NCBI GenBank assembly: GCA_963844315.1 | Contig: CAWJOC010000023.1 | Location: forward strand, 1 to 64,000 | Source: CAWAVN01 sp963844315 | GTDB taxonomy: Bacteria > Planctomycetota > Planctomycetia > Planctomycetales > Planctomycetaceae | DNA: 64,000 nt | Direction of reading: 5' to 3' | In this document: positions 41,291 through 50,368 of the stretch, in pieces | Layout: each line of letters begins with the position of its first letter | Numbering within the stretch: position 1 is the stretch's first letter | Notes under the pieces: generated by a model | What the model was told of the DNA's origin: nothing | Databases searched by the model: none | What the model saw: the letters and a program-made list of their open reading frames with translations, nothing else | Program-made: the position numbers and the translations under genes

Positions 41291-41461
41291 TTCTCTTTCC
41301 CCCAAGCTCCAGAATTCAACGTAGCAGCACTCACCGTATCAAAAGCAACCAAACTTCTCCACCAATTCCCATTTGGTATTGAGAACGTTACCCTAATCGA
41401 GAAGGGTGATTCTTGGGACTTGATGGACGGTTGAAACACGCCGGCCGTTTGCGTCTGCTTT

Positions 41462-41869
41462 TCACTGGTGGACCTCCATACTTAGCAACGCCTCCCACTT
41501 CTCCCTTTGCTTCCCCCAATCCCTTTCCGCCGCAATCGGCCTCAGCATTTTCTCATGAATCGGTCCTTGCCCCGGTTCCACCATGGGCAAATGCAAAATC
41601 GCTTTCTGGATCGCAGGGGCCAGATGCAGCAGATTCAGGATTTGCGTCATTCGCGGCTGCGTCACGTGGGCCAGGCGGGCCAACTCGGATTGGTCTCGAA
41701 CTTCCCCGTTCCGAAGCATCCCCTCAAACCGAATCGCCAAAGCCATCAGCCGAGAAATTCGGGGAACCCGCCCCTCTTTCACCGTCTCCACCACCGGCTT
41801 TTCTTTGCGAATCTTCTGCTGGCCACGTTGGACTTTGGTCAGGAACAGTTTCTGTTTGACGCGAATCAT
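41462..41869 (-). CDS. ParB/KorB-like helix-turn-helix protein coupled to the recombinase
   Basis: A 135-residue basic protein. It begins MIRVKQKLFLTKVQRGQQKI and has a helix-turn-helix VRDQSELARLAHVTQPRMTQ followed by ILNLLHLAPAIQKAILHLP, as in KorB/ParB HTH domains, but it lacks the ParB N-terminal CTPase region. The start codon overlaps the recombinase stop by four bases (ATGA at 41866-41869), so the two are translationally coupled. It probably binds DNA near the recombination site, as an accessory or regulatory factor; that role is inferred from linkage only. Confidence 0.65.
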   Translation of the reverse strand: MIRVKQKLFLTKVQRGQQKIRKEKPVVETVKEGRVPRISRLMALAIRFEGMLRNGEVRDQSELARLAHVTQPRMTQILNLLHLAPAIQKAILHLPMVEPGQGPIHEKMLRPIAAERDWGKQREKWEALLSMEVHQ

Positions 41870-43240
41870 GGCACCACCCCCATTTGCTGCCCAAGTCGTT
41901 TAATGCCCGTGGGATGAAACTCCAATTCGATGCTGCTTTCTTCGGAATCGAATTCGACGCTCGAAATCAGCAATCCCACAATCTGGCTTTGCTCTCGCGG
42001 GCTTAACTTGTCCCAGACCGCCTCGAAATCGTGGAACGCCGCCGCCACATCCTCCTGGCTGATCTCCTCGTTTTCCAAAGCCGCAATCTGCTTGTCCAAT
42101 TCGAGCATTCGATTCAAAGCGCGTTCGATCCATTGCTGCAGGTCCAAAAGCGTGGCCCCGTTCTGTTCGGGCGAGCCTTGGCGGCCTTCGCCATAGAGCC
42201 GCGAGAGTTCCTGTTTCAATTGGGTGCGTTCCAATCGCAATCGCGAAAGCTTCTCTTTGGCCTGTTGCTGGGCCTGCTTAAAGACTTCTTCCTGCAGGTC
42301 TTTGTTCCCGGCAATTTGGCGGATGTGATCGACGACCACCGCTTCGATTTCGGCTGCCCGCAGGGCTGGTGTCGGGCAAGCGTCGTATCCGCTTTGGATG
42401 GCGGTCGAGCATTTGTAACAGCGGTAGCGCTTAACGCCCTTGGCCGTGAAAGTGTGGACCATCGCCCGCTGGCACGCTTTGCAAACCAGTCGTACTTTCA
42501 GCAGAGCCCCGTGCTTGTTTCGCACCTCCGCCCCGCCGCGATTGTTCTTTTCAAGCCGGGCCTGGACCTGGCGAAATACCTTTGGCGAAACAATAGGTTC
42601 GTGCTCGCCGTCAAAGATTTCCTCGTTATGCTTCAGCTGGCCCGCATAGATGGGATTGGTAAGAAACGCGTGCAGACTGGCTTTCTCGAATGGTCGGCCG
42701 CCGCGCCGATTGCCCTTACTGGTCAACCACTCTTTGTTCGACCAGCTACGCTGCGCCAATTCTTCGACCACTGGTAAAAGCGATCCATGCTTTAAATAGA
42801 GGTCGAAGATCGCCCGAACGCGGGCTGCCTCCTCGGCGTTTATCATCAGCTTGGGGCTCGGCCCAGAACGATCCACGTCGTAGCCCAAGACGGGGATCCC
42901 GCCCGCCCATTTGCCCTTCCGGCGTTGGGCGGCGATCTTATCGCGGATGCGTTCGCCAATGATCTCCCTTTCGAATTGGGCGAAGGACAGCAGGATATTC
43001 AGCATCAACCGGCCCATCGACGTCGCTGTCGAAAACTGCTGCGTCACGGAGACGAACGACACCTCGTGTTCGTCGAAGATCTCCATGATCCGGGCGAAAT
43101 CCAACAGCGACCGGCTGAGCCGGTCCAATTTGTAGATGACGACGCAATCGACTTTCCCGGCCTGGATGTCTTCCAAGAGGCGCTGAAGGGCGGGTCGGTC
43201 CATGTCGCCGCCGGAAAACCCGCCATCGTCGTAGCGTGTT
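41866..43240 (-). pseudogene. Large serine recombinase lacking its N-terminal catalytic region
   Basis: A site-specific recombinase of the resolvase/invertase superfamily. It has TRYDDGGFSGGDMDRPALQR, the arginine-rich VVIYKLDRLSRSLLDFARIM, SFAQFEREIIGERIRDKIAA, the recombinase domain (LHAFLTNPIYAGQLKHNEEI), a zinc-ribbon (LVCKACQRAMVH, YRCYKCSTA) and a C-terminal coiled coil (EKLSRLRLERTQLKQELSRL). The expected first 50-60 residues with the nucleophilic serine (usually in a YxRxS motif) are absent. Upstream coding sequence belongs to a DUF2924 gene, joined near 43,240 without an intervening start. A deletion fused the two, so it is probably inactive. Confidence 0.8.
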
Positions 43241-43447
43241 CCGAGAGATCGCCAAAGGCATTGGCCTGCATCCGCCAGAGGATCCGGCGAATGAGCCAGG
43301 TCTTGTTTCGGGACCGGCAGGTTCTTTGAACAATTCCGCATAGACTTCGGCCAGTTCGCCGGAGGACTTCTTCTCCAGGTTGGCCAACTCCGTAGCCACA
43401 TCCAATTGGGATGCGGCCGAACGCGTGCTAAGATGACGCTTAGCCAT
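43240..43447 (-). pseudogene. DUF2924 protein, 3' part deleted
   Basis: Starts MAKRHLSTRSAASQLDVATE and, after one missing base near 43,315, continues NKTWLIRRILWRMQANAFGD. Both parts fit the DUF2924 family, small proteins encoded just upstream of large serine recombinases in many bacteria. The C-terminal half is missing because the sequence passes directly into the recombinase body. Its start overlaps the stop of a small upstream gene. DUF2924 function is unknown; linkage suggests a recombination accessory role. Confidence 0.6.
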
Positions 43448-43676
43448 GACGTGCCCTTTCGATGTAAGGGTGTGTGGTGGTTAGGGCCGGCAAGGTGTTG
43501 CAAGCACTTTGTCGGCCTGTTTCTATTTGGTCTCCACCAGTGAGCCGAGTTTGCTGCGAAAACTCAAGTCGGTTTTGCAGTTTTCTGAGACGTAGGATGA
43601 CCCGCGCAAAGAGTGTGGCGATGGCTTGAAAGCGCTGTTTTTCGGTCAACGGCTCGGGCGGGATCGAGGTGGGCAT
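43440..43676 (-). CDS. Small conserved ORF upstream of DUF2924
   Basis: A 78-residue protein beginning MPTSIPPEPLTEKQRFQAIA with TLFARVILRLRKLQNRLEFS in the middle. A short protein with this pattern (xxATILARGVLRLR) commonly precedes DUF2924 and the recombinase in related mobile modules. Its last bases overlap the start of the DUF2924 gene, consistent with one transcript. The longer frame upstream (to 43814) is unlikely because the divergent LexA-like promoter lies there. Function unknown. Confidence 0.5.
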   Translation of the reverse strand: MPTSIPPEPLTEKQRFQAIATLFARVILRLRKLQNRLEFSQQTRLTGGDQIETGRQSACNTLPALTTTHPYIERARHG

Positions 43677-43821
43677 GTGGCTCCGGAAAACAAAGGTGCA
43701 ATGTGCAGGGCCCCTACTGTATTCCTTAACCGAACACGCGGCGAATTCACGGCGGAAAATCGGAAAAATGAGCAGATTTCGCCATTTGATGCGAGTTGAA
43801 AAAGTTCTCCCCATTTTCTAT

Positions 43822-43860
43822 TTGACTTGGCCATTTATCAAATGTTATTTTTGATGATAT
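43822..43860 (+). promoter_or_regulatory. Promoter and candidate operator of the LexA-like gene
   Basis: A possible -35 TTGACT (43822-43827) and -10 TTATTT (43845-43850) are spaced 17 bases apart. Between them lies ATTTATCAAATG (43833-43844), which is repeated exactly at 44713-44724. TATCAAA (43836-43842) also faces TTTGAT (43850-43855). The region lies between the divergent LexA-like gene and the recombinase operon, so one site could control both. Confidence 0.5.
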
Positions 43861-43894
43861 AACCTAATCATTTCTTGATGTTTTCGTGTGTGTT

Positions 43895-44539
43895 ATGAGC
43901 CAACTCCCGAAACGGCGCGGTCGCCCTCCCATTCACAAAATCACCCCAACACAAAAGCGCGTGCTCGAGGCCTTTGAGGAACTCCTCGCGGAACGGGGCT
44001 TCCCGCCGACCATGCAGGAACTGGCGGAACGGATCGGCCGAGCCAGCCAATGTGCTCATTACCACGTCAAGCAACTGATCCGGAAGGGGTACTTGAGACA
44101 GGAAGAAGGAAAATCCCGGGGTCTGACTTTGGCCCGATCTCTTTCTCAGGAAACGTCGGGCGTCACGAAAGTTCGCATCCTGGGAACGGTCGCCGCGGGA
44201 TCGCCAATTTTTGCCGAAGAGAATCACGAGGGCGAGGTGCTGATTGATCAGCGACTCACCCGAGGGGGCCAGTGTTTTGCCCTGAAAGTCAGCGGAAACA
44301 GCATGACCAACGCCGGAATTCGCAACGGCGATCTGGTGATTGTCCGCCAGCAGCCCATGGCGGAAAATGGGGATATTGTCGTCGCGCTCGTCGATGGGGA
44401 CGCCACGGTGAAGCGACTTTCGATCTGCGAGGATACTGTGGAACTTTGCCCGGAGAATGACCGCTATCGTCCGATCCCCATTACGATGGATACGGACTTC
44501 CGCATTCTGGGAAAAGTCGTGGCTCACCATCGTATGTGA
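43895..44539 (+). CDS. LexA-like S24-family autoproteolytic repressor
   Basis: A 214-residue LexA-type repressor with an intact frame. The start MSQLPKRRGRPPIHKITPTQ is chosen over the upstream ATG at 43886 because of family length. The winged helix has ITPTQKRVLEAFEELLAERG, FPPTMQELAERIGRASQCAH and YHVKQLIRKGYLRQEEGKSR. The cleavage site is ILGTVAAGSPI. The S24 domain has LKVSGNSMTNAGIRNGDLVI (serine) and VDGDATVKRL (lysine). All catalytic residues are present. It is divergent from the recombinase operon, so it may be the module's damage-responsive switch or the host's own LexA. The operator motif nearby is not a standard SOS box. Confidence 0.88.
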   Translation: MSQLPKRRGRPPIHKITPTQKRVLEAFEELLAERGFPPTMQELAERIGRASQCAHYHVKQLIRKGYLRQEEGKSRGLTLARSLSQETSGVTKVRILGTVAAGSPIFAEENHEGEVLIDQRLTRGGQCFALKVSGNSMTNAGIRNGDLVIVRQQPMAENGDIVVALVDGDATVKRLSICEDTVELCPENDRYRPIPITMDTDFRILGKVVAHHRM

Positions 44540-44706
44540 GCCTGCGAGGCCATTGTCACGGATTGGCAAAGATGCCTGTCGGGATCCTTCCCCTCGATCC
44601 TCACAGGTTCTCTTTTTCTCTCACCACACGCGATCTGTCACGCGCACCGTGTGTCACTTCACTCACGAGTCAGCCAGACAGGTCCTGTGGTTCTCACTGA
44701 AATCCG

Positions 44707-44731
44707 TTTGATATTTATCAAATGAAATTTC
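44707..44731 (+). promoter_or_regulatory. Second candidate operator
   Basis: TTTGATA-TT-TATCAAA at 44707-44722 is a 7-bp perfect inverted repeat. ATTTATCAAATG within it (44713-44724) matches the site upstream of the LexA-like gene. It lies 22 bases before the next start codon. Confidence 0.5.
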
Positions 44732-44752
44732 CTGTCTTCAAAGAGGGGAGCT

Positions 44753-45137
44753 ATGTTGCCGTTTGATTCTCAAGATTCACTCCGTCGTTCCAATCTGTCT
44801 CCATCCCAACAGCACCTCGTGGATGTGATGCAGGAGCTGCAATTCGGGCGGATTCAGTCTCTGACGATCCGGTCCGGGCAGCCGGTGCTGACGGAAGAAA
44901 CCAAGATTTGGGAGGCGGTAAAACTCGATCAACCGGCTCAGGCACGGAAGTCGGCAGAATCGACAATATTTGGAGCGTTATCAGATCTTCCACGACTATG
45001 CCGACGATCCCATGCGCAATGTTGAGATTGATCGAGAAACGGGGTTGCTCCAATGGACCGTCGCTGCGCGGGAGCGAAAGCCGAATCTGGTCCGGCGTGT
45101 TGCCAAATACTTCGAGTGGCGAGTTGAAGATGAATGA
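44753..45137 (+). CDS. Small recombinase-module protein under the second operator
   Basis: Starts MLPFDSQDSLRRSNLSPSQQ after AGAGGGGAGCT, with LVDVMQELQFGRIQSLTIRS then GQPVLTEETKIWEAVKLD. After a frame break near 44,945 it continues QYLERYQIFHDYADDPMRNV and VAKYFEWRVEDE. About 127 residues in all. The segment FGRIQSLTIRSGQPV is typical of small proteins next to DUF2924 and large recombinases. It sits immediately downstream of the inverted-repeat operator, so it is probably repressed by the LexA-like protein. Biochemical role unknown. Confidence 0.5.
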
Positions 45138-45226
45138 TGCGGATGGTTTTCGATGGTCGGGGCTTGTCTTTGGGAGCGCGGTCGATTGTGAAAGGCGTTC
45201 GGGCGGAGGCGGTGAAGCGGGTGTGA
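45134..45226 (+). CDS. Tiny ORF overlapping the preceding stop (ATGA)
   Basis: A 30-codon frame, MMRMVFDGRGLSLGARSIVK then GVRAEAVKRV, starts inside the stop codon of the previous gene by a four-base ATGA overlap. It is basic. The overlap suggests translational coupling, but the length is too short to be sure that it is expressed. Confidence 0.3.
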   Translation: MMRMVFDGRGLSLGARSIVKGVRAEAVKRV

Positions 45227-45558
45227 GTGGCAAGCACGCATGCTGGTCAGACTGATGAGTGCTAAGCGGAATGAGCCTCTCACGCAAAAGAGAGTCATGA
45301 CAATTGAGTAATCAGCAGATAGAATACGGCTTAGACGACAACTGCAGGTTACGCTCCAAACTAGCACCTGCGGGTAGTCTACGGGCCATTCAAAAAACAA
45401 GTTCGGCGGCGAATGGCCTGAATGGCGAATTCGTAAGACGAGTGGATCAACCGTTGTGGTCAGCCTTTCCGGTCATATTGGCATGCCTGTCGATCGGCAG
45501 ATTTCCAAGGAGTTGACTAACCTCTTCTCGTGTAGGAAGTCCAGAAGCGGAGACACAA
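45227..45558. other. Intergenic stretch, no supported feature
   Basis: Between the recombinase module and the DKNYY lipoprotein I see no gene, hairpin or repeat that stands out. It probably contains the boundary of the mobile module. Confidence 0.4.
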
Positions 45559-46239
45559 ATGCGTTCCCCAAGGCGAATTTCGCACTGCCTGCTCATCCTG
45601 GCACTCGCCGGGTGCTCGTCTACGGGCTACCAGCGCGAAAAGGGCCGGTGGGCCTGGGTTTGGTATGACGGCAGCGGCCGTCAAGTCCGATACTTGCCGG
45701 AAGCGGGGAGGGATCTTAAGGTATTCGCCAATGCGGACTATGCCACCTCGGCGGGCCAAGTCTACCTATGGGGCGTGAGGCTGCCGGAGGCGGATCCGGC
45801 CCGATTCCAATTGCTGACCTATCCCTATTCTCGGGATTCTGCCCGCGTGTACTGCGGGTCGGTCCCCATCACCGGTGCCGACCCGGACAATTTCCAAGTG
45901 CTGGGGGGCTTGCTGAATCTCAACGCCGTCTCGCCCGCCAGTGCTTACGAGATCATCGTCGGGCCGATCAATGCGGTGCCCGGCGATGCCGAGATCGTGG
46001 TGACCCAGGGATGGAGTCGGGACGAAAAGACGTGCTTCTTCGGCCCTACCCCTCTCGCCGGAGCGGACCCAGCCTCTTTCGTCATCTTAAACGATTGGTA
46101 CGCCCAAGACGTAAACCAAGTTTACTGCGGGCACCGGGCGATCCCCGGAGCCGACCTGGCCACCTTCCACACAACCGGCCCCCTGATCGCTGCGGACAAG
46201 AACAACCAGTACACGAAGTGGCAATTCGACGGCAAATAA
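45559..46239 (+). CDS. DKNYY-type lipoprotein
   Basis: A 226-residue predicted lipoprotein with an intact frame. The signal MRSPRRISHCLLILALAGCS ends in a lipobox (ALAGC). The body contains about four repeats of the DKNYY kind, in which a charged turn precedes VYxxGxxxxGADxxxFxxL: DSARVYCGSVPITGADPDNF, EKTCFFGPTPLAGADPASFV and VNQVYCGHRAIPGADLATFH. Such repeats form beta-rich surface domains of unknown function. It begins a short run of genes without mobile-element features, between the recombinase module and the ISKra4 element. Confidence 0.65.
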   Translation: MRSPRRISHCLLILALAGCSSTGYQREKGRWAWVWYDGSGRQVRYLPEAGRDLKVFANADYATSAGQVYLWGVRLPEADPARFQLLTYPYSRDSARVYCGSVPITGADPDNFQVLGGLLNLNAVSPASAYEIIVGPINAVPGDAEIVVTQGWSRDEKTCFFGPTPLAGADPASFVILNDWYAQDVNQVYCGHRAIPGADLATFHTTGPLIAADKNNQYTKWQFDGK

Positions 46240-46614
46240 GCCGGGCGACACCTTGCGGGCTCGCGTTGTCCTACTCTTTGCTGCTAGCCCGATGCTCGAA
46301 ATTCCGTAAAGTGGTTGGTTCCGTTCGGGAGGGACCGAAACGAATGCGGAATTGCTAAAGCGTTGTTGGTCCTTTAGTCCGATCAATCGCCATAATCAAC
46401 CGTCTGGCTCGCTGGCCCGATGACTGATAGACAGCCTATCACGCGGAAAATCTCGTGACAAACGAGCAACCATTGATTACATCTCAAGTTAGAACAATCA
46501 ATCGTCTGCGTGTTAGGCTGCAAAAGTGCGGTCTCCAGGTGCTAGGCAGAAACTTCCTGTAAAAGTTCGGCCGGTAGCACCAGCAGAGCAGTCCTAGGGA
46601 GGACGATCGCCGTC
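46240..46614. other. Intergenic stretch, no supported feature
   Basis: No gene with family resemblance, no convincing terminator and no repeat is visible between the DKNYY lipoprotein and the DUF3592-like gene. Confidence 0.4.
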
Positions 46615-47528
46615 ATGAACCCGCTGATCCTCCTGGGTGCCGTCATACCTTTCTCCATCGCGGCGGTGATGGTCTGGGACCGACTCTCGCGGCGGGGCCG
46701 GATGCACCTCGTTTTTGGCGGGATGTTGGTCGCGACCGCAGCCGCGATTGCGTTCGGTGTCTGGGCGCACTGGCCTCTCCTGAGAGCGGAGCATGCCCGG
46801 CTGGAAAGCTGGCAGGTGGTCCTGATCTGGACCGCCGACGCCGCGGCCCTGGTCTGGTTTTCCGTCGTGGCAGCCAAGTACTGCGCGCCCGAGCGTTCGA
46901 ACGAGGACTTTTCCGATCCGCCGAGCCGCCCCTTCTGCAGTCCTCGGCTGTTCTTCCTGGGGATGCTGATCCCGCTGGGGATTGATCTCGGCATGACCAT
47001 TTATCTGTTGAATCGGGAAGCCGCCGAATTCCGCGCCGCCGCTGTTACGGTAGGCGAGGTCTGGCGGGTGGAGCGGGAGGAAAACGCGAAGAACGGTATG
47101 CTGAGATTCCATCTCCATTGCCGGTTCGCCGACTCGGCGGGCGTGCTTCACGACACACGGCTCACAGTCTCCACGGATCGAGACGTGCAGATCGGCGGCG
47201 GCCTGGCGCAACGCCTGCGGGATCCACTGCGGGACGGACCAGCCCCGTTCCCGGTCCGCATCGCCTATGTCAGTCAATCGCCGCACCGAAACTGGCTGGC
47301 CGACTACGAACCGTCTCTCGGCTGGCGCCTTCATCATCTCTCTCTGCTGCTTGTCTTCGCGCAGGGCTTTGTGCTGCTGCCGGTGACGGTTGGGCTGAGG
47401 AACGAGGCAGCGGGCGAGGCAGGCTTCGAGAGCCGTGGGTCCGGGACGCCTACCACGCCGCCCCGCTGGTCCTTGGAGCGATGATGCTCGTGTTCAGCGG
47501 GGCGGAGGAGGTCTGGACGTGGTGCTGA
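46615..47528 (+). CDS. DUF3592-like membrane protein
   Basis: A membrane protein starting MNPLILLGAVIPFSIAAVMV after GGGAGGA. Transmembrane stretches are at the N-terminus, LVFGGMLVATAAAIAFGVWA, and FFLGMLIPLGIDLGMTIYLL. A soluble extracellular domain with RFHLHCRFADSAGVLHDTRL and IAYVSQSPHRNWLADYEP is typical of DUF3592. Further helices follow (HHLSLLLVFAQGFVLLPVTV). A frame break near 47,400 is likely because the neighbouring frame gives a final helix HAAPLVLGAMMLVFSGAEEV and a stop at 47526-47528. Function unknown. Confidence 0.6.
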
Positions 47529-48071
47529 GCCGGGTGCTACCGGCGCCACTCTGTGCACGGTTTGGAGAAACTTCAGGGAGCGTACGAAACTCGAAGCGGC
47601 ATGGGCCGTAGCCGTTGACGGCGAGTCGGCCAGGGGCGGCCGGTGGCGGTCGGAACAGGGAATGGCGTGATCGCAATCGGCGACAGCGAGGAGGACAAGC
47701 TTCTTTCATTTCGGCCATTTCTCCTGGGACAACGCATATGACAAAGAGGTGGAGCCTCCAACCGTTGGTCGGTCGCACCGAATCCGTCGCTGCATGTGCT
47801 TTGGCAAAAGGAGCGTCTGCTCAATCTGGCAATCGATGCGTTGCCCCAGCTAATATCCCTTCAACCCTTACGTAACAGGGTTCCCATGACACCGCCCGCC
47901 AAGTTCTTCCTTGACAGGTTTTTGTCTTCCAAGGCGTCAGAGAATATCCTCTGGAGAACGCTCAGCGACACGTTTTATAATCCATTGAGGCGAAATCTTG
48001 ATCGCTCTCGCCGATCCTTTTGGTCAACCAGATGAGAGCATTCAGCAAGAGCAGTCATTTAAGGAAACGTT
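47529..48071. other. Intergenic stretch, no supported gene
   Basis: About 540 bases with only short frames lacking family resemblance. I see no repeat, RNA gene or terminator. Confidence 0.4.
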
Positions 48072-48494
48072 ATGGCACGCTTCTCATTCATCGCGATCGC
48101 ATTTCTGATCAGTGGACAACTCAGTAAAGCCGAGGATCGAAAGCTCGAGTCAGAAGCCCATCTTGGCAAATGGCGACAGGTGGCCACGATCATGGACGGC
48201 AAAGAGATCCCCGTCGAAGGAGCCACGATTCTCACGGTCACCGGCAACGATTACACGGTGACGATGAATGGGGCGATTTTCCAAAAAGGGACCATGAGAA
48301 TTGACCGCTCGAAGTCGCCAGTTCAATCAGATTTGACGATCACAGAGGGGTTTATGGCGGGACAAACCGTGCATCAGATTTCAAGAATTGAGGGCGACGT
48401 GTTCATTTCCTGCTTTGGCTCGGAACAACCCACGGAGTTTAAGAGTAAGCCCGGTAGCGGCCATATCCTTTCCGTGTGGATTCGTATGAAATGA
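48072..48494 (+). CDS. TIGR03067-domain secreted protein
   Basis: A 140-residue secreted lipocalin-like protein typical of planctomycetes. Signal peptide MARFSFIAIAFLISGQLSKA ends at SKA-E. The core has LGKWRQVATIMDGKEIPVEG, TILTVTGNDYTVTMNGAIFQ, KGTMRIDRSKSPVQSDLTIT and KPGSGHILSVWIRMK, the usual TIGR03067 pattern (a W in the first strand, G-x-Y in the middle and a C-terminal L-x-V-W strand). The frame is intact. These proteins are numerous in Gemmata-like genomes and have no known activity. Confidence 0.8.
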   Translation: MARFSFIAIAFLISGQLSKAEDRKLESEAHLGKWRQVATIMDGKEIPVEGATILTVTGNDYTVTMNGAIFQKGTMRIDRSKSPVQSDLTITEGFMAGQTVHQISRIEGDVFISCFGSEQPTEFKSKPGSGHILSVWIRMK

Positions 48495-48690
48495 TGCTGT
48501 CTCTTCTATGGCACGTTTCGAGCATTCCAAAGCTTCGCAGGATGATTGCTTGAAATGGGGAACAAATTCGTTGGCCGCAACCCGATTGCCGCCAGAAACA
48601 ACCGGAACAGACATGGAGGTTGGAGGTGGAACCTTCACTGTGGACTTATCGCCTGCCAGACCGGCACCGTTCCTTCTCATTATCTGAAAC

Positions 48691-50368
48691 GGGTGTAACC
48701 GGCTGTGCGGAAGGGGAAGAAATCGCGGGTTTGGATTCACAAAAATGCGGCCTCTGGGTCATGCTGGTCTTGGCAAGGACCAAAACAAGACCCGAACACG
48801 GAGGCCGCCTGATGATGATTGCACCGGAAACACTCGCTGACAAGACCCAGACTGCTCTGAATCGGATTCACCAACTGGCGGGCGAACTCGCTGCCTTTTG
48901 CCAACACGCTGCACAAGAGGGTCAAAGGCAGTACGAGGTCGAACAAAGCCTCTGGCAACGCCTCCTGGACATCGGCAAGGAAGGCATGGATTTGTATCTC
49001 AGTTCGCTGGGCGAGGGCGACCTGGGTAAGTTCCTCACGACCGAGCAGGGCCAGACGCTTTGGCGTAGCGAGCAACCGAAGGAACGCCCTTTACGGACGC
49101 TCTTCGGCGAGCACTTCATTACGGCCTACGTCTATGCGGCGGATCCCAAGCAGAAAATTGTCCTGAGGCCGATTGACGCCTTGATCGAGCTTCCGCCGGG
49201 CACCGCCTCGTATCTTTATGAGGAGTTTTCCCAGTTCCTCTGCGTGGAGCAGGCCTTTGGGACAGGGCAACGGCAGTTTGAGCAATTCTTAAAGCAAAAG
49301 CCGTCGGTGGACTCCTTGGAACGCCTGAATCGCCGGTTGGGAGAGCAGGCCGAAGACTTTCTGGATCACCTGCCACTGCCGCCGAAACACGAAGAAGGCG
49401 AACTGTTGGTGGTGACCGGCGATGGTAAAGGCGTGCCGCTGGTGACAGAGGACGCGCAAAAGATCCCCGTGTTTGACTTGCGGGAGCGGCCTGGCAACCG
49501 GCGGATGGCGGTGCTGGGGGGCGTCTATACCGTGGACCGCTTTGTCCGCACGCCGGAGGACATTCTGAAAGCCCTGTTTCGTGAGAAGTCGGAAGACCCC
49601 CAACCGAAACGGCCCAAGCCCCAATTTAAGGAATTGGTGGGACGCTTCAGCCGCACCTATGAGGACCTCGGCGAATCATTGACGGTCCCTGGAGCGATGG
49701 AAGCCTTCAGTTGGGTGGGCCAGCGGGTCGAGCAGCGGCATCAACCGGGACAAACGGTCGTTCTGTTGATGGACGGGCAACCGACCTTGTGGGAGACGGC
49801 GGCGTTCTGTCTGAAGGATGCGGGAGTGACGAGGGCGGTCGAGATTCTCGACATCATCCACGTCGCGAGCTATGCCTGGCGGGCGGCGAAAGTGTTCGAG
49901 TCGGCTCGCGAACATCGGGAAGCCTTCGCCTGGACCCGGCTGAAGCGGATTCTCGAAGGCGATGTGAAGGGCGTGATCCGTGGACTGAGGCAAATGGCCA
50001 GAAAACGCCAACTGGCAAGTCCCGCTCGGCAAGAGATTGAAACTGTCTGTCGTTATTTCCAGAACAATCAACAGCGGATGCGCTATGACGAATACCTCAA
50101 AGCGGGTTATCCCATTGCCACGGGCGTGATTGAGGGAGCGTGCCGGCATGTGGTCAAAGACCGCTTGGAACGCAGTGGGATGCGGCTGGACGCTGGCCGG
50201 AGCCCAGGCCATGCTCAATGTCAGGTGTGTGTTCGCGTCCTCGTATTGGGACGCCTTCCAAACGTACCGCATGCAAACTGAGCAAAGACAAATTCACCCA
50301 CATGTGAATCTCGTGCCACGGAGTGCTTCACCCAGCCTCAAACCCTAACGGAAGACCGGTTACACCCA
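48691..50368 (+). mobile_element. ISKra4-family insertion sequence with 9-bp target duplication
   Basis: The terminal inverted repeats are GGGTGTAACCGG at 48691-48702 and its complement at 50357-50368. The flanks carry ATCTGAAAC as a direct repeat (48682-48690 and 50369-50377), a perfect 9-bp target duplication. The element is 1,678 bp long and carries one transposase gene. The insertion lies between the TIGR03067 gene and the decayed integrase and does not visibly disrupt a recognised gene. Confidence 0.88.
48812..50348 (+). CDS. ISKra4-family transposase (frame-broken)
   Basis: Begins MMIAPETLADKTQTALNRIH after GGAGG. The ISKra4 pattern is clear in FLDHLPLPPKHEEGELLVVT, GDGKGVPLVTED (first catalytic Asp region), VGRFSRTYEDLGESLTVPGA, VVLLMDGQPTLWETAAFCLK (second Asp) and YPIATGVIEGACRHVVKDRL (Glu near the end). 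A frame break near 50,187 separates this from the C-terminal WTLAGAQAMLNVRCVFASS. About 510 residues in all. The transposase is probably not functional as read, but the break could be a consensus error. Confidence 0.88.
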
